From: Bacteroidia bacterium
GTDB taxonomy: Bacteria; Bacteroidota; Bacteroidia; Bacteroidales; UBA932
DNA length: 5,831 bases
NCBI GenBank assembly: GCA_025996715.1
Contig: BNTQ01000126.1
Coordinates: 1-5,831, forward strand
Reading direction: 5' to 3'
In this document: piece by piece, positions 5,058-5,831 of the stretch
Position numbering within the stretch: position 1 is the first letter of the stretch
How the letters are laid out: each line of letters begins with the position of its first letter
Translations under genes and position numbers: made by a program
Notes under the pieces: generated by a model
What the model was told of the DNA's origin: nothing
What the model saw: only the letters and a program-made list of their open reading frames with translations
Database searches by the model: none

Positions 5058-5831
5058 ATGAAAAAAGTAAAATGTCAGATAGCGTTGCTTTGCTTGCTGT
5101 TTGCCGCTACACTTTCGGCACAGGAAGGGCACATTGCATTGTTGTGCAGCCCGCGCCCTGATTCCATTTTGTTGCGGTGGGCACCTGCCGATAGGGAAAC
5201 GTGGCAGTTGGGCAACCGCTACGGCTACGTGCTAACGCGCTACACCCTGATCAGGGACGGCAAATTGACGGATGAAATGACGGCAACCGTGCTCACGCCG
5301 CAAGCCCTTGCGCCGCGCCCGCCGGCGGAATGGGAACGTTACGAGGCGGACAAATATGTGTCTATTGCTGCCGAATGTATTTTTAACCGCGACTCGCAGC
5401 CCACCGGCGGCAACCCGCACTTGATAGCCCGCCGCTACAAAGAAGAACAAAACCGATTTGCCTTTGCACTCTATGCTGCCGACCAATCGGTAAGGGTGGC
5501 GCGGCTTTCGGGCTTATACCTGTCGGATAAAACGGCAAAGAAAAATGAAAAATACTTGTACCGTGTGCATATTCCCATTCCTGCAACGGATTCACTAACA
5601 GCCTTACCGGATACAGCATCGATATTTACCGGCATATCCGAATATCAGCCCTTGCCTGCTCCGTTGGACTTGCAGGCAAAATGGAGCGACAAAAAAGTGG
5701 AACTGTCGTGGGACATACTGTACTTGAACCACATTTACAATAGTTACATTGTAGAAAAATCTACCGACAGCAAACGCTTTGTGCCGCTGAGCGACAATGC
5801 TGCCGTGCAACTTGCCGACGAAGGCATCACG
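5058..5831 (+). CDS. Secreted fibronectin type III-like protein, N-terminal part, cut by window edge
   Basis: The frame is open from ATG 5058 to the last base (258 codons, no stop). A signal peptide is clear: basic MKKVK, hydrophobic core to residue 17, and a probable signal peptidase I cut after TLSA (residue 21, before QEG). Residues about 24-110 begin with a strand pattern like an Fn3 domain (SILLRWAP, then RYGYVLTRYTLIRDG). From about 198 a second one is better defined: PAPLDLQAKW, KKVELSWDI and YIVEKSTDSKRFVPL, the usual B, C and C'-strand signature with Trp and Tyr. I do not recognise a catalytic domain. Proteins of this layout are common in Bacteroidota as large exported adhesin- or scaffold-like proteins, often carried by type IX secretion, but a C-terminal sorting domain cannot be seen here. 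It has no obvious link to thiamin uptake and appears to have its own promoter. The function is unknown. Confidence 0.8.
   Translation, partial: MKKVKCQIALLCLLFAATLSAQEGHIALLCSPRPDSILLRWAPADRETWQLGNRYGYVLTRYTLIRDGKLTDEMTATVLTPQALAPRPPAEWERYEADKYVSIAAECIFNRDSQPTGGNPHLIARRYKEEQNRFAFALYAADQSVRVARLSGLYLSDKTAKKNEKYLYRVHIPIPATDSLTALPDTASIFTGISEYQPLPAPLDLQAKWSDKKVELSWDILYLNHIYNSYIVEKSTDSKRFVPLSDNAAVQLADEGIT

Overview
The window looks like a chromosomal stretch of a Bacteroidota (Bacteroidetes) bacterium. Three things point there: three -7 boxes reading TATCTTTG (the TAnnTTTG class typical of this phylum), AT-rich leaders without clear Shine-Dalgarno sequences, and a TonB-dependent receptor / PnuC gene pair of the kind Bacteroidota use for vitamin uptake.

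Layout. (1) 1-655, minus strand: N-terminal 218 codons of an AT-rich site-specific DNA methyltransferase that runs off the left edge. (2) 676-1821, minus strand: a complete 381-aa arginase/formimidoylglutamase-like protein that has lost the metal-binding motifs of that superfamily; it lies 20 nt upstream of the methyltransferase and probably shares its transcript. (3) 1822-2211: a divergent intergenic region with back-to-back promoters, a TPP (thiamin pyrophosphate) riboswitch at about 1955-2090, and a 26-bp inverted repeat (2102-2171) between riboswitch and gene. Much of this region is built from a degenerate heptanucleotide repeat. (4) 2212-4416, plus strand: a complete 734-aa TonB-dependent outer-membrane receptor. 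(5) 4417-4983, plus strand: a PnuC-family inner-membrane transporter whose ATG directly follows the receptor stop codon. (6) 4984-5057: a short spacer with its own promoter and perhaps a weak terminator. (7) 5058-5831, plus strand: N-terminal 258 codons of a secreted fibronectin-type-III-like protein that runs off the right edge.

The central unit (riboswitch, receptor, PnuC) is best read as a thiamin-uptake operon. The receptor would bring thiamin across the outer membrane with TonB energy, the PnuC-like protein (PnuT type) would pass it across the inner membrane, and the TPP riboswitch would switch the operon off when TPP is plentiful. The riboswitch supplies the substrate assignment, because receptor and PnuC sequences alone would not. 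The thiamin pyrophosphokinase gene that often completes such operons is not in the window. The most unusual parts are the leader architecture (enlarged P3 arm and giant hairpin made of the same heptads) and the motif-stripped arginase homologue.
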